From: Mytilus californianus
Lineage: Eukaryota; Mollusca; Bivalvia; Mytilida; Mytilidae
DNA length: 64,000 nt
NCBI RefSeq assembly: GCF_021869535.1
Contig: NW_026262581.1
Location: 114,728,771 to 114,792,770, forward strand
Direction: 5' to 3'
Positions 22,581 to 32,900 of this stretch are shown piece by piece; position 1 is the first letter of the stretch, and each line of letters begins with the position of its first letter. Both the position numbers and the translations under genes were made by a program. The notes below the pieces were generated by a model. It saw only the letters and a list, made by a program, of their open reading frames with translations, searched no databases and was not told where the DNA came from.

Positions 22581-25151
22581 ATGAAGATGCAAATAATGCA
22601 AAATGAACAGAGTGATAGAACAATGGATATATGTACGTTAATATGTATTCATATTGTATTTTTCAATGTTATCAATTGTAATCCATGTCAAATGAGAGGA
22701 ACAATAGCTAATTGCAGAGACAGAGGCCTTACGAAAGTACCAGATGATCTGCCTATTGGTATTACAACTTTAAACTTAATACAGAACAGAATCGCAGAAT
22801 TACCAAACTATGCTTTCAGTCGTTACAAGCATTTGAAAGAATTACAACTTGATAAAACAGGGCTCACGTTAATCCAAAAGGATGCTTTCTATGGAATGAA
22901 ACAACTGAGCAATTTATCACTTTCAAAAAACAAAATGGATTTGTCAAATTCAAGTTCAGCTGATATTTTTAAACCACTAACATCACTGCTAGAGCTTGAC
23001 ATAAGTGAAAATGACAATATCCCGGAGGTAGCATCACTTTCGTATCCATTCTTTGGCTACATGAAAAAACTAAGCAAGTTGTCAATGGATCTTTTATCTG
23101 AGCGTGTATTTGAACAATGTGGTTTTGGAGAACTTGTTAATTTGAAGGAAATTTACTTTAACAGGTGTTATATAGATCATTTGACCAACAAAACATTTTT
23201 AAATCTGACGTCCACTTTAGAGGAAGTACATTTTTACAATTCCAAACACATTACTGACATAGAATCAAATACCTTAAGACTTTTAGTTAACCTAAAGGTT
23301 CTACGTTTATACAAGTTTTGTTCAAGGTTAGATTTAGCTTTAAAACTTTTGTACCCATATGAAAACAAATCAATTTCAATAATTGAATTCACAGAAGTTA
23401 ATCCGGGAATTTGCGATGGCCCTCTTCATTTTCCAAGTGCTGTCATAGTTACTCAAGAAATGTTCAAACATTTACAAAAAATATGTATTAAAGAACTAAT
23501 TTTGATGGAAGATGGAATTGTAGACTTTGAACCAAAGTCCATTCTGTGGTATGAATTTCCGGAATGTTTTGAAAGCATTATTTTGTCGAAGAATCGCTTT
23601 CCAGTCGCAAATGGATTTAAAACAGCCGAACTACTCATGCTAACTCGTAAGTTAGTTAACCTCAAATATTTTGATTTGTCGTACAATCCATTGTCCTATG
23701 ATAATACAGAATCGTTTACGTTCAATGTGACTGACAGTTGCTACACAACGAACCATGAACATGCAGAAAAACTGAATAATGACTCGAATATTCGTAACAG
23801 AACAATCTATATATCTTTACCTCCTAAGTTAGAAAAACTTAGACTATCAAATTTTCTACAGAAAATAGTAAACAATAATTTAACAGTTGGCATACAAAAT
23901 TCGTCAAACCTGAAATATTTAGACCTGTCTTACTTTTTGTACAATTCCATTCCGGACTTAATGTTCCTACATCACAGTAACGTCGTATTTGTTAACCTTA
24001 CTGGAATCGATTCACGATTGTTTGTAAGCAGAAAACACCAACCATTACTTGAAAGTGCCAGGACAGTTATACTAAAACAAACACTTCTAGGCAGAACAAT
24101 ATACAAATCTGGGGAATCTACATTTCAGGCAATACCAAACGTTACAACATTAGACATCTCGTCAAATAACATTTGGTATATTCCTATAAAAGCCTTTTCT
24201 GCAAATAAACAATTATCTGAGCTTATTATGGCATATAATTTATTTGCTGAAATTCCAATATCTCTGATGTCATTATCAAAATTAAAACATCTTCACATGG
24301 AATATAACATGCTTCAAACTATTAATCAAACAATGAGAACCTGGTTAGAAAATCAAAGAATACGAAACAACGGGAATTTTGTTCTCGGACTTACGGGAAA
24401 TGTTTTCAAGTGTGATTGTGACACCTCCGATTTTATCCGGTGGATGTTTGAGACTAATGTTGAGTTTGATAACAAAAAGAAAAAGTACAAATGTAGATTG
24501 AAAAACGGAACGATATCAACTACAGTTCGTGTTCACAACGAATTTCATCAGCTTTTCAGTAACTGCGGAAGTCAGTATTGGCTTCTGGTAGGAATTGTTT
24601 TACTTTCCGTATTTACTGTGTTGACCATTCCAGTTGCCATTATTATAAATTTTAGATGGAGAATAGTTTACTGGATTTATCGAGAATTCAAGACAGTCGT
24701 CCAAAAAAGATTGAAACAAGATTTTTGCTACGAAGTTTACATATCATACGCACGAGATAGTGGTACCTGGGTGAAGGATTCACTGGTTCCCAAAATAGAA
24801 AATTGTTGGAAAATGACTGTCTGTGTAGAAGATCGTGACATTCTTGCTGGTGGAAGTTTCGCCGAAGCAATTGCAATATCTATCGAAAAAAGTCGAAACG
24901 TCATTTTTGTTATTTCTGATGGTTTTAAAGAAAGAACGTGGACAAGTTATGAAATCGAAAGAGCAAAATACGAAAAGTATACGGGACATCTTCACCATAT
25001 AATTATCATAACAAAAAAGGTTTCAGTGGATAAAATTCCCACCGAATTTGGACGGTTTTGGAAAGATGTAATGTTCATTGAATGGCCAGAAGAGGATTCT
25101 GATTTTGGATGGGATAAATTAAAAATAGCTCTGTTTCAACAGGACAAATGA
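22581..25151 (+). CDS. Toll-like receptor, single coding exon
   Basis: A membrane pattern-recognition receptor of 856 residues. Order: hydrophobic signal (about 15-32; initiation at the internal ATG 22623 would make it a cleaner signal peptide), cysteine-bearing N-terminal cap (33-57), a series of leucine-rich repeats (about 60-605, e.g. NLKYFDLSYNPL, NLKYLDLSY, VTTLDISSNNI), one C-terminal cap with CDCD (607-662), a membrane span (about 667-690), and a cytoplasmic TIR domain (about 715-850). TIR box 1 is YEVYISYA (717-724), box 2 RDILAGG (752-758) and box 3 FW (826-827). A single cap before the membrane marks the single-cysteine-cluster type. Box 2 lacks the usual proline (Ala at 756). An intact intronless CDS is common for bivalve TLRs. 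Ligand unknown. Confidence 0.95.
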   Translation: MKMQIMQNEQSDRTMDICTLICIHIVFFNVINCNPCQMRGTIANCRDRGLTKVPDDLPIGITTLNLIQNRIAELPNYAFSRYKHLKELQLDKTGLTLIQKDAFYGMKQLSNLSLSKNKMDLSNSSSADIFKPLTSLLELDISENDNIPEVASLSYPFFGYMKKLSKLSMDLLSERVFEQCGFGELVNLKEIYFNRCYIDHLTNKTFLNLTSTLEEVHFYNSKHITDIESNTLRLLVNLKVLRLYKFCSRLDLALKLLYPYENKSISIIEFTEVNPGICDGPLHFPSAVIVTQEMFKHLQKICIKELILMEDGIVDFEPKSILWYEFPECFESIILSKNRFPVANGFKTAELLMLTRKLVNLKYFDLSYNPLSYDNTESFTFNVTDSCYTTNHEHAEKLNNDSNIRNRTIYISLPPKLEKLRLSNFLQKIVNNNLTVGIQNSSNLKYLDLSYFLYNSIPDLMFLHHSNVVFVNLTGIDSRLFVSRKHQPLLESARTVILKQTLLGRTIYKSGESTFQAIPNVTTLDISSNNIWYIPIKAFSANKQLSELIMAYNLFAEIPISLMSLSKLKHLHMEYNMLQTINQTMRTWLENQRIRNNGNFVLGLTGNVFKCDCDTSDFIRWMFETNVEFDNKKKKYKCRLKNGTISTTVRVHNEFHQLFSNCGSQYWLLVGIVLLSVFTVLTIPVAIIINFRWRIVYWIYREFKTVVQKRLKQDFCYEVYISYARDSGTWVKDSLVPKIENCWKMTVCVEDRDILAGGSFAEAIAISIEKSRNVIFVISDGFKERTWTSYEIERAKYEKYTGHLHHIIIITKKVSVDKIPTEFGRFWKDVMFIEWPEEDSDFGWDKLKIALFQQDK

Positions 25152-25380
25152 TGAACATACACTAGTTGTATAATGTTTGCCTACTGCATGCGAATAATTT
25201 TTTTTCTGTAAAAAAGACAAATTTATTAACTTTATATGCTAAAATGCTAAAATTTATAATGTATTTCAAGGTTAAATGAATTCATAGTTTTTTAAGAGTC
25301 TCGAGCTTGAATAAATGTCAAAATGTCGTCCGTGAGATCTTCTCAAGAAATCAATTTGTTTGGACAGCAATACAATTTTA
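25152..25380 (+). other. 3' flank of the receptor gene
   Basis: AATAAA at 25310-25315, about 160 bp after the stop, is a plausible poly(A) signal. Confidence 0.5.
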
Positions 25381-25381
25381 T

Positions 25382-25510
25382 ACTCGAATTTTTTTGTAAG
25401 TCTAGGTTAGTCTATGAAAAGGTATATACTATGCAATTTAGAGCGAGGGGCTTGCCCCGAGCTCTTCATTTCATAGTATATACCTTTTCATAGACTATCC
25501 AATTTCGAGT
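25382..25510. repeat. Near-perfect palindrome with 26-bp perfect arms
   Basis: 25408-25433 ('tagtctatgaaaaggtatat...') is exactly inverted at 25472-25497. The outer arms extend to 'actcgaa' (25382) and 'ttcgagt' (25510) with a 15-bp insertion on the left. The core 'ggggcttgcccc' forms its own hairpin. Probably a tiny MITE; it lies just beyond the receptor gene's poly(A) signal. Confidence 0.8.
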
Positions 25511-25875
25511 AATCTTTTAATTGGTCTATTGATAGTTTATTTTGGCTGACTACTTGTATCACAGGTGTTTGTAAAACGGAGCTCATTAACGAAGTTTTGT
25601 AAATCTACTCCCTAGTATCATTGTAAAATATGTTATTTCAAAAGGCCCTTGACTCCAGAATGAAAAGATGGTAGCTGCTGGTGTGAGTATGTTTATTGGT
25701 ATAAAGCAGTGTTTTTACTATACATGTACTTCTTTACATGGTAAGATGACAAAATAAATTGACCAAAAGCAGGCAATGATTAAATTGCAGTGGAAGCTTT
25801 ACATGTCTTGAAAACATTTTTCAATTGCACAGTAAAACTTAAGCTATAATTAATTTGAAATATATAGATAGTTTG
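25511..25875. other. Gene-free spacer
   Basis: No ORF, RNA or clear repeat. Confidence 0.4.
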
Positions 25876-26022
25876 CAGTGACGGACCCAGGTTTGCTGGG
25901 GGTCCGGGGGTTGGAAAACCCTCATTTTCGGGCGATCAATGCTTTTGAATGCAAATATGGTTGGACCCCCCTTTTTTTCCTGGGTTGGAACCCCCTTAAA
26001 AAAATGGCTGGATCCGCCCCTG
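25876..26022. mobile_element. Short hAT-like MITE (147 bp)
   Basis: Begins 'cagtgacggacccag' and ends 'ctggatccgcccctg', imperfectly inverted, with G-rich then C-rich subterminal tracts. CAGTGGCGGATCC-type termini are known for animal hAT MITEs. An 8-bp target duplication is not evident. The minus frame 25839-26054 is an artefact. Confidence 0.5.
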
Positions 26023-26143
26023 GTATGTCCCATGGATAGTCTGCGGATAGTCATTAGAAACCAACTACCAATAGATCAAAGATACTAGGGTTAATGTTTT
26101 TTTTATTTCAAAGTAAAAACTAATAGATGTATCAGAACATGTA

Positions 26144-26178
26144 TATACATATATATATATATTATATATATATATATA
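26144..26178. repeat. AT microsatellite
   Basis: (AT)n interrupted once by 'atta'. Confidence 0.85.
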
Positions 26179-26224
26179 GGTGGCACATTCTCTTCAGACA
26201 TTATTACGGTTTTGCAATTCATGA

Positions 26225-26296
26225 CATCGTCCTGAACATGCATGAAACATTTGCCACTGGACATTAAGCAACCAATAATCAATCAATCAATCAATT
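26225..26296 (+). mobile_element. SINE 3' fragment
   Basis: 'tttgccactggacattaagc' followed by 'aaccaataatcaatcaatca': the same 3' end and tail as the SINE at 12500-12735, with the head missing. Confidence 0.6.
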
Positions 26297-26330
26297 CATG
26301 ACGAAATAGATCAAGTTGCCTTAATTTTCC

Positions 26331-26700
26331 TTCACAAGGCTTCATAGTACACACCTTTTTGTGTACAAAGTAATTGCATGGGTGATAAATTATCACAATT
26401 TTAAGATGGCGTTGTACTCTAATCAAGGTATAAAGAACCATATTTGTGACTCTTTATTTAAATGAAAGAAACTTGCAATCGTCAAAAACATTTTTTAGAT
26501 CCAAAGATTTTAATAGCAGAATATTTAAAAATCAATGTGAAAACTATATTACAAACTATTTAATTTAATATGGAACACAGCATTTTATTTCAAAATAATC
26601 TTGATTACGATACAATGAAATCTTACCCTTGTGGTCATTCGTGCGTAGTTACTTAGTTCACGGAAAAAGTATGTACTATGAAAATTAGAAGGCAAATTCT
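26331..26700. mobile_element. Possible inverted-repeat element related to the 25382 palindrome
   Basis: 'cttcatagtacacacctttt' (about 26340) is inverted as '...aaaaagtatgtactatgaaa' (about 26665-26685). Both resemble the arm sequence of the palindrome at 25382-25510. Ends are diverged and the interior is non-coding. Confidence 0.35.
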
Positions 26701-26998
26701 AGCAATTTGATTGGACGAGAAGTTGTAAGTATGTGCTAAATTGGAATATAAAATGTGTATAAGATACATCTTGAGGGCGTTAGACCGAAATGGTATATCT
26801 AATGTACACCAAGATATTATTGTCAATGCAGAATGATTGTTTTCAATAATTTAGGAGGGGGTCTTGGCATGATAAATGCAGGGTATCCAATTTCATTTAA
26901 CGACATCTTGGTGTAAATATATATATAACATCTCATATATATATTTAGAAATTTCCAATTTACAAAATATAAAAAAGAACAAAAATACTTTTTATGTC
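26701..26998. other. Gene-free spacer
   Basis: AT-rich; nothing recognised apart from short 'atatat' runs near 26920-26945. Confidence 0.4.
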
Positions 26999-27272
26999 CC
27001 ACCTACGATAGAATAGGGGCATTATGTTTTTCGGTCTGTGCGTCCGTTCGTCCGTTCGTTCGTCTGTCCCGCTTCGGGTTAAATTTTTTGGTCAAGGTAG
27101 TTTTTGATGAAGTTGAAGTCCAATCAACCTGAAACTTGGTACACATGTTCCCTATGATATGATCTTTCTAATTTTAATGCCAAATTAGAGTTTTGACCCC
27201 AATTTCAAGGTCCACTGAACATAGAAAATGATAGTGCGAGTGGGGCATCCGTGTACTATGGACACATTCTTG
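26999..27272 (+). repeat. Mussel dispersed repeat ('cctacgatagaataggggca')
   Basis: Runs from 'cccacctacgatagaatag' through 'cgtccgttcgtccgttcg' and 'gatgaagttgaagtccaatc' to 'gtactatggacacattcttg'. I recognise this as a highly repeated mussel sequence. A related 'ttggcgtctgtcgtccgatc' fragment follows at about 27360-27440. Confidence 0.65.
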
Positions 27273-27559
27273 TTTCGAATTGCTTTTGTACATACTTTCT
27301 TTTTAAAGGTCTATCAGAACTAACACGATTCTCTATTTTGATACCTCCTTAATATTTTTAGCTGATTCGAGCCAAAGGGCCCGTTTTTAATCACTTTGGC
27401 GTCTGTCGTCCGATCATCCATTGCTAAACATTAATTTCTAACCCCCTCAAGCGCCACCGAGTCAGTTGAAAGTAAAATTTTGGTTCAACTTTGACTGATT
27501 TCAATGACCAACCAACATAATGTATATCCACATGGGATAACATGTAAATATCTTGTTCT

Positions 27560-28290
27560 TGAAAATAGATTCACGAATGTATTATTTTCTAAGATGTATG
27601 ACGATATTATTCCTCACAAATTGTGTTTCCAAAGATTTAACAGTTGAAGTCATCTTACAGGCCAACATACCACACATACCTCCCATTTGTCATTTGCTTC
27701 AGAGCTACTATGAAAAAATCTTTTCTAGATTTGGACATGAAACAAACCCAAAGATCTGTCAGAATACATTCAATCTAAGTCTCCTTTCTCTTGCTATAGT
27801 ATATAAAAACATTTGACTTCTCTACCCTTTACACTATTATTTCGCATTCTAAACTTAAAGACAGATTTAAAAAAATAGTCCAACTTAGTTTCATAAAAAA
27901 GAATGACCTACGCTTTATAAAGGGAAAAATCATATGTTGTAAAAACAGACAATCGACATGCCTATTGAAACCTATTGTAATCCTATTCTTGTCGACTTGT
28001 TTCTGTACTCATATGAGACAGACTTCATACAGGAGCTTACCCAGGAATAATGGAAAAGGCTAGCATTAATCTTTAACTTCACGTTCGGCTATATAAAGTA
28101 TGTCCTCTCACTAAATAATTCAAAATTTGGTGACCATATTGAACTCTTCTATCCCATCGAACTTGATTTAAAGGATACCACAGATACAGGTAGGTCTGCC
28201 TCATATCTTGAGAAATATCTAGAAATGGACAATGAGGGTAGGTTCAGAACTGAACATCTTTTCAAACACATTGGCTTCTATTAGATTGAA
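27560..28290 (+). pseudogene. Reverse-transcriptase relic 2 (longest copy)
   Basis: Three broken frames in consistent order. First STLYT..SHSKLKDRFKKIVQ (about 27815-27880), then VDLFLYSYETDFIQ (about 27990-28035), then FNFTFGYIKYVLSLNN with FYPIELDLKDTTDT (about 28070-28190). The polymerase YIDD box is changed to YIKY and several stops are present, so it is inactive. The same family appears at 12360 and 62990. I cannot assign a clade. Confidence 0.6.
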
Positions 28291-28894
28291 TTTGTGTTAA
28301 AAAAGGCAGAAGTTTGAGATCGCTTAAACATAGTAAAAAGTCAGTTTTTTAATCAATATAAAATTGACATATTCTACAGCTCTTTTTATAAAACTTTGAC
28401 GTATTCATCTCATCTTTGATGCAAAATGTTATTGTGTGGAGAAACTATCGGCAGAGCTAATATTCTATCAATCTATGTCCATAGGCGGGCCAAAAATAGC
28501 TTAGGACATGCGAAATGAATGATATAAGATGACTTTATCTTTTTATTCTGTTGGAAGAAAAAATAATCCAACGAGGGCATGATTTTGCTTAAAAATAAGA
28601 TCACAGGTATCAAAACAATATAAAAACAAGGATATTTGGTATTATTGCCAATGAAATAACTATCTGTCAGAGACAAAAGAATGAAATTGGTGTCTTGACA
28701 GATCCGAAAAGTGTTCACACGTTACAACTAACCACTTCTAAGCTGCTGACTTAATATAAAAATAATATCTTCAGTAGCTCATGAGAAGAGTGACGGAAAT
28801 ATTTGTTAGACGAACAGATGGAGGGACAAACGAGCAGGCGAAAAGACAGACAAGGTTGATGCAATATAGCCCACTCGTAATGTGTGTGTAAAAT
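28291..28894. other. Gene-free spacer with a dispersed-repeat fragment
   Basis: A diverged fragment of the dispersed repeat ('tggtattattgccaatgaaa') lies at about 28635-28680. No gene. Confidence 0.4.
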
Positions 28895-29180
28895 AAATGA
28901 AAATCAGTTATCCCATATTGCAACGACACTCACTTGGTAACAAGCTCCTGACTTGGAACAGGCACATAAATAATCTGGCAGGGTTAATCATGATGTGGTC
29001 GCACAACCTTCACCAAACCTGGGACAATGATATAACAGCACACCACGAGAACACACTGTAAAAATCAGTTGGAAAGTGTCTGACTTATCAGATCGGTACA
29101 AACGACAAAACAAATACAACCAAAAAACAAGTAAAAAAAAGACACGGGACACAACATATCGATTTAAGAGTACACACTGT
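28895..29180. repeat. Mussel dispersed repeat ('tgacttggaacaggcacata')
   Basis: Contains 'aacaagctcctgacttggaa' and 'aaacaagtaaaaaaaagac'. Relatives occur at 33270-33440 and about 56040-56100. Confidence 0.5.
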
Positions 29181-29515
29181 TATTGAAATTTACTTTTAAT
29201 TTGCTTTCATTGAAATCTATACGTCGCTACAGATACGGACAAAGCGAGCGAGTTGGGGAATATTCACACTATAATAAGAGCCAAATGACAATAACCTGGA
29301 AATTAATTTCTGCAATATTTTTTAAGTAAATAGCACTTATGGCATGGTTTGAATATACATTTGGATATATTGTCAGGTTTTATAATCTGTATTTTTAACG
29401 TAAACTTTGACCTTCAAAAAAATTGTTTTTGAATTTTCATGGTTTTCAAAAAGGTTGGTTTATTTGACTTTGAGCCTAAGCGAACGAAAAAGGAGTCGTT
29501 TATCCATTCCTGAAA

Positions 29516-29922
29516 TCACAAGAACATACAGGCCTTATATACAGGACTGAACTCCAATGGGTAATTACAGTCGTGTACTGTCGCAACATTGTTAATACAC
29601 GTAATGTATCTTCTTGTTATGCCTTCGTCTGGATAATAACCATCACCTAAGCTTACACAGTCTATCAATCTGCCACCCTCAGGTTTTGGTATTTGGTATT
29701 GACTGGTACAAGTCCCTTTATAAAAGTACTTTTTAACCCCATATTGGTCTTCTCCACACTGATATATACCCATCATTCTTTCCATAAAACATTTGATGTA
29801 ATTAGGTGTCATTTGTTTATTTGGGTGCTCGTATAAACCATCATCTTTATTTCGGCAGCTAGGATAAGCAATCGTGCACGGTTCTGAGTGACCGGGAACT
29901 GGTTTGTTTCTTGAATAATCAC
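29516..29922 (-). CDS. Exon 9 (last): two chitin-binding-like modules
   Basis: Acceptor 'ttctttcattccag' immediately upstream. Encodes residues about 453-587. Both halves show the peritrophin-like spacing: CRNKDDGLYEHP ... YIKC ... YQC ... GTC, then CVSLGDGYYPDE ... YITC ... HDC ... YKAC. It ends CMFL and stop at 29516-29518. The second half is the better match. Confidence 0.85.
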
Positions 29923-32900
29923 CTGGAATGAAAGAAAATATAAACACAAAAAAACTTCTTAGTATTTCATTGTCTTTCTCTTTCTCTTATTTGTTATATT
30001 ATGGTAATGTGAACTTGTGATAGCAATGTTAGTATGTGCGATTCGTACGATTTTCCAATGTTTAGAGACGGAGTTGGTGATCGTTACTTTGTATCATACA
30101 AACTTTGACTGACAACAAAATAGCTGATCTATAGACATGCCACTATATGCCATGTACAGTGTTACATAATAGCTTAAACTGACGAGGAAAGGCATCGACT
30201 AACGAATGCTATAATGTTTTTTTATCTGAGTTTGCTGAGTGGTCTTGGGTGCTGGAAATAGGGCAGACGGAGTTGCCACGATGTCCAAGAAGCATTGGTT
30301 CAAATTTCTTCGAGAGAAGGACAAATATTTGCAACTGCATTTGCAGATTTAACATATTTTTGGGGACTAAATTTTAGACAAAGAATTTATCCGATGCATA
30401 TATCTCATTTCCTTAAAATGTTGTGTTTAACGGATTGCTTTTGATTAATCAGGACAAATCAGCACAAGCCTATACTTACATACAAACAGACTTAAAGCAA
30501 AACTATTAATCCTATAGAATCAATGAAAACAAACTTACAGCCATCGACCAACACTTTTCTGCTTCCGCAATTCACATTAGTAAAGTTGTCACACTTGTTA
30601 GTGATATCGTTAAACATCTGAGGATAAATGCATTCGTCTAAATGTTGCTTAAAATGTAGCGGAACATATATAGTATATACTAAACTACAATCGTAAAACC
30701 TTTGACATTCCTCTGCATCGGCAATCAAAGATGACGACGACGTCTGACATTGGTCAGTTATAGCAGACGATGCTGTAAAAGAAATTTAAAGTTAAAATAG
30801 AGACACCTACATGTTTTATCTTTTGTGCATTCTCTCTGAAATAATGTTCTATCTTTCGTCAGTGGAAATATACTTCACCAGAAAGAGTTGAAAGAATTTG
30901 ACATATCTGCAGACAACAAATAACATTAGTTTTTACTTGCAAAGACACTGACTATACATGTATATATATTTTTATATATTTACTCTGCAAAAAAAAAACA
31001 AACAAAAAAAACACGTATAACGTTTACTATTTTTTCTTCTTCCAATTTTGTTCTGTGTACTTCAATTCGAATTTTACAGAAATTCGTTGATATATTAAAT
31101 TAGATTAAGCTTGGGCTTAAAGCTTAATAATACACGAATGGCACACAGGGTTCTTAACAAAATTGGGTCAATTTCCAGTTACGTTATAAAGTCAGTATAT
31201 ATTGTCACCACTATGCGCCACTAAAACTGTTCTTCATCTCCGTAACATGGACCAAATTAGATTTTGTATTCCGACCAGTGGTATCAATTGCCATTCATTT
31301 TGAAACGGTCCAATGATTGAGTTTGAGTTCGCGGACGCGTCTATTGAAGGCCTTGACAATACATTAATGATGTTCTAAGTTAGTTGATTTATGGTAACTC
31401 TTGCTGTATGGGACCAGAAAATTGTTCTGCTGAAACATCTCCCTCTTGCGGTCAATAACATTTAGCATATGTGACTGCACAATATCGTTTCTATAACGTT
31501 GAGCTGTTCAATTTACTTGGACACGCACTAGGTTTGTTCTGCTGTGAAGGCTATTTCTTGTCACATTATGACGTTCCACCGCCAAATCTGCCAACTTCTT
31601 GTACGCTGGTATGAACGAAACACTTATGTAGACGCTTGTAAACGCAGGTTCGTCCATCACATCTTTGGAGATAAAAACGTGACTCATCTCCGAACTAGAC
31701 CATCACTGTATGACATAACGAAGACTTGCACGTCTGTGTAACTGGGTAGAAACTGGTTAAACATAAGGCTGTGTTAAGTAGCTCCAAGACTAACTAAGAA
31801 TATCATTAATGTATCGTCAAGGCCATCAAATTTCTCTTTTTGTATATATATTTATGCATATTTGTTTCACTGATCCAAATGAACATTTCACACAAAATAA
31901 AGTAGTGAAGTGGTTAGTCTAAAATATTGATGCTATGGGGAAGTTTCATATTATCTTTTTTTCAGTTGAGGGGTTCAAAAGGATTATTTTTCACAGTTGT
32001 TCCAAAAGTCGTCCAACATGGTGTAGCGACTCTGCATTGTAGGATTTTATATAGCATATTTACTTACTAATTTCATGTCCTGATTATTTGAAATATTGTA
32101 TATACGACCTTGACGTGTCAGCAGACGTAAATTTCAAGAATTATAAAAAAAAATTATAAAAAAATAGAATTATAAATAAAAATAGACATTATATAAAAAT
32201 GTGTTTGATTCAAACACATACTCAATTCCTCTTCACAACGCAGTCCCCCATACGTTTTTCCTGTCGGAATCGCCACACACTGACAAATATAGCCAGGAGA
32301 ATTTCCCATGTTTGAACAAGTTCCTCCGTGTAAACATGGACTACTATTGCAATGGTCAGTATCTAAAGTCGCTCTTGTTTCACAATGTGTACCAGTATAC
32401 TGTATCATTCCATCCTGAGATACTGTACAAACACATTTATGTCCAGTTGTTGTTGCAAAACACGTGCCTCCATTTAAACAAGGTTTGGTGTCACAGCCGT
32501 TCAGCAAGTTTTCAAAAGCTTGTAAAAAAGGAAAGAAGCACATGAGATATGCAATAAATGTTAATAAAGTTAGCATTTCAGGAGATGATTTGGAAAAAAA
32601 ACCATACAAACCAGGAAATAGGCGATGCGTATATTTGCGACGAAAGGTCATGGAAATAAAACAATAATTACAAATGTACAGATTTTCCAGGTAGTTATGA
32701 TATATATATATATCAAATAGTGTCGTTCGGAGTTCATGTAAGTTAGGAATCTGTCTATAACTGCCCGCTCACAGTACAAAACAAATTGCATATCATTTTT
32801 TTTCTGTTTTGATAACATATGCATATAAAAAAATATAAGTCTCATTCCAAAGTTGGTTGGATGTTTAATATGCAAAATTAGAGAGAAAAAATAATATTTC

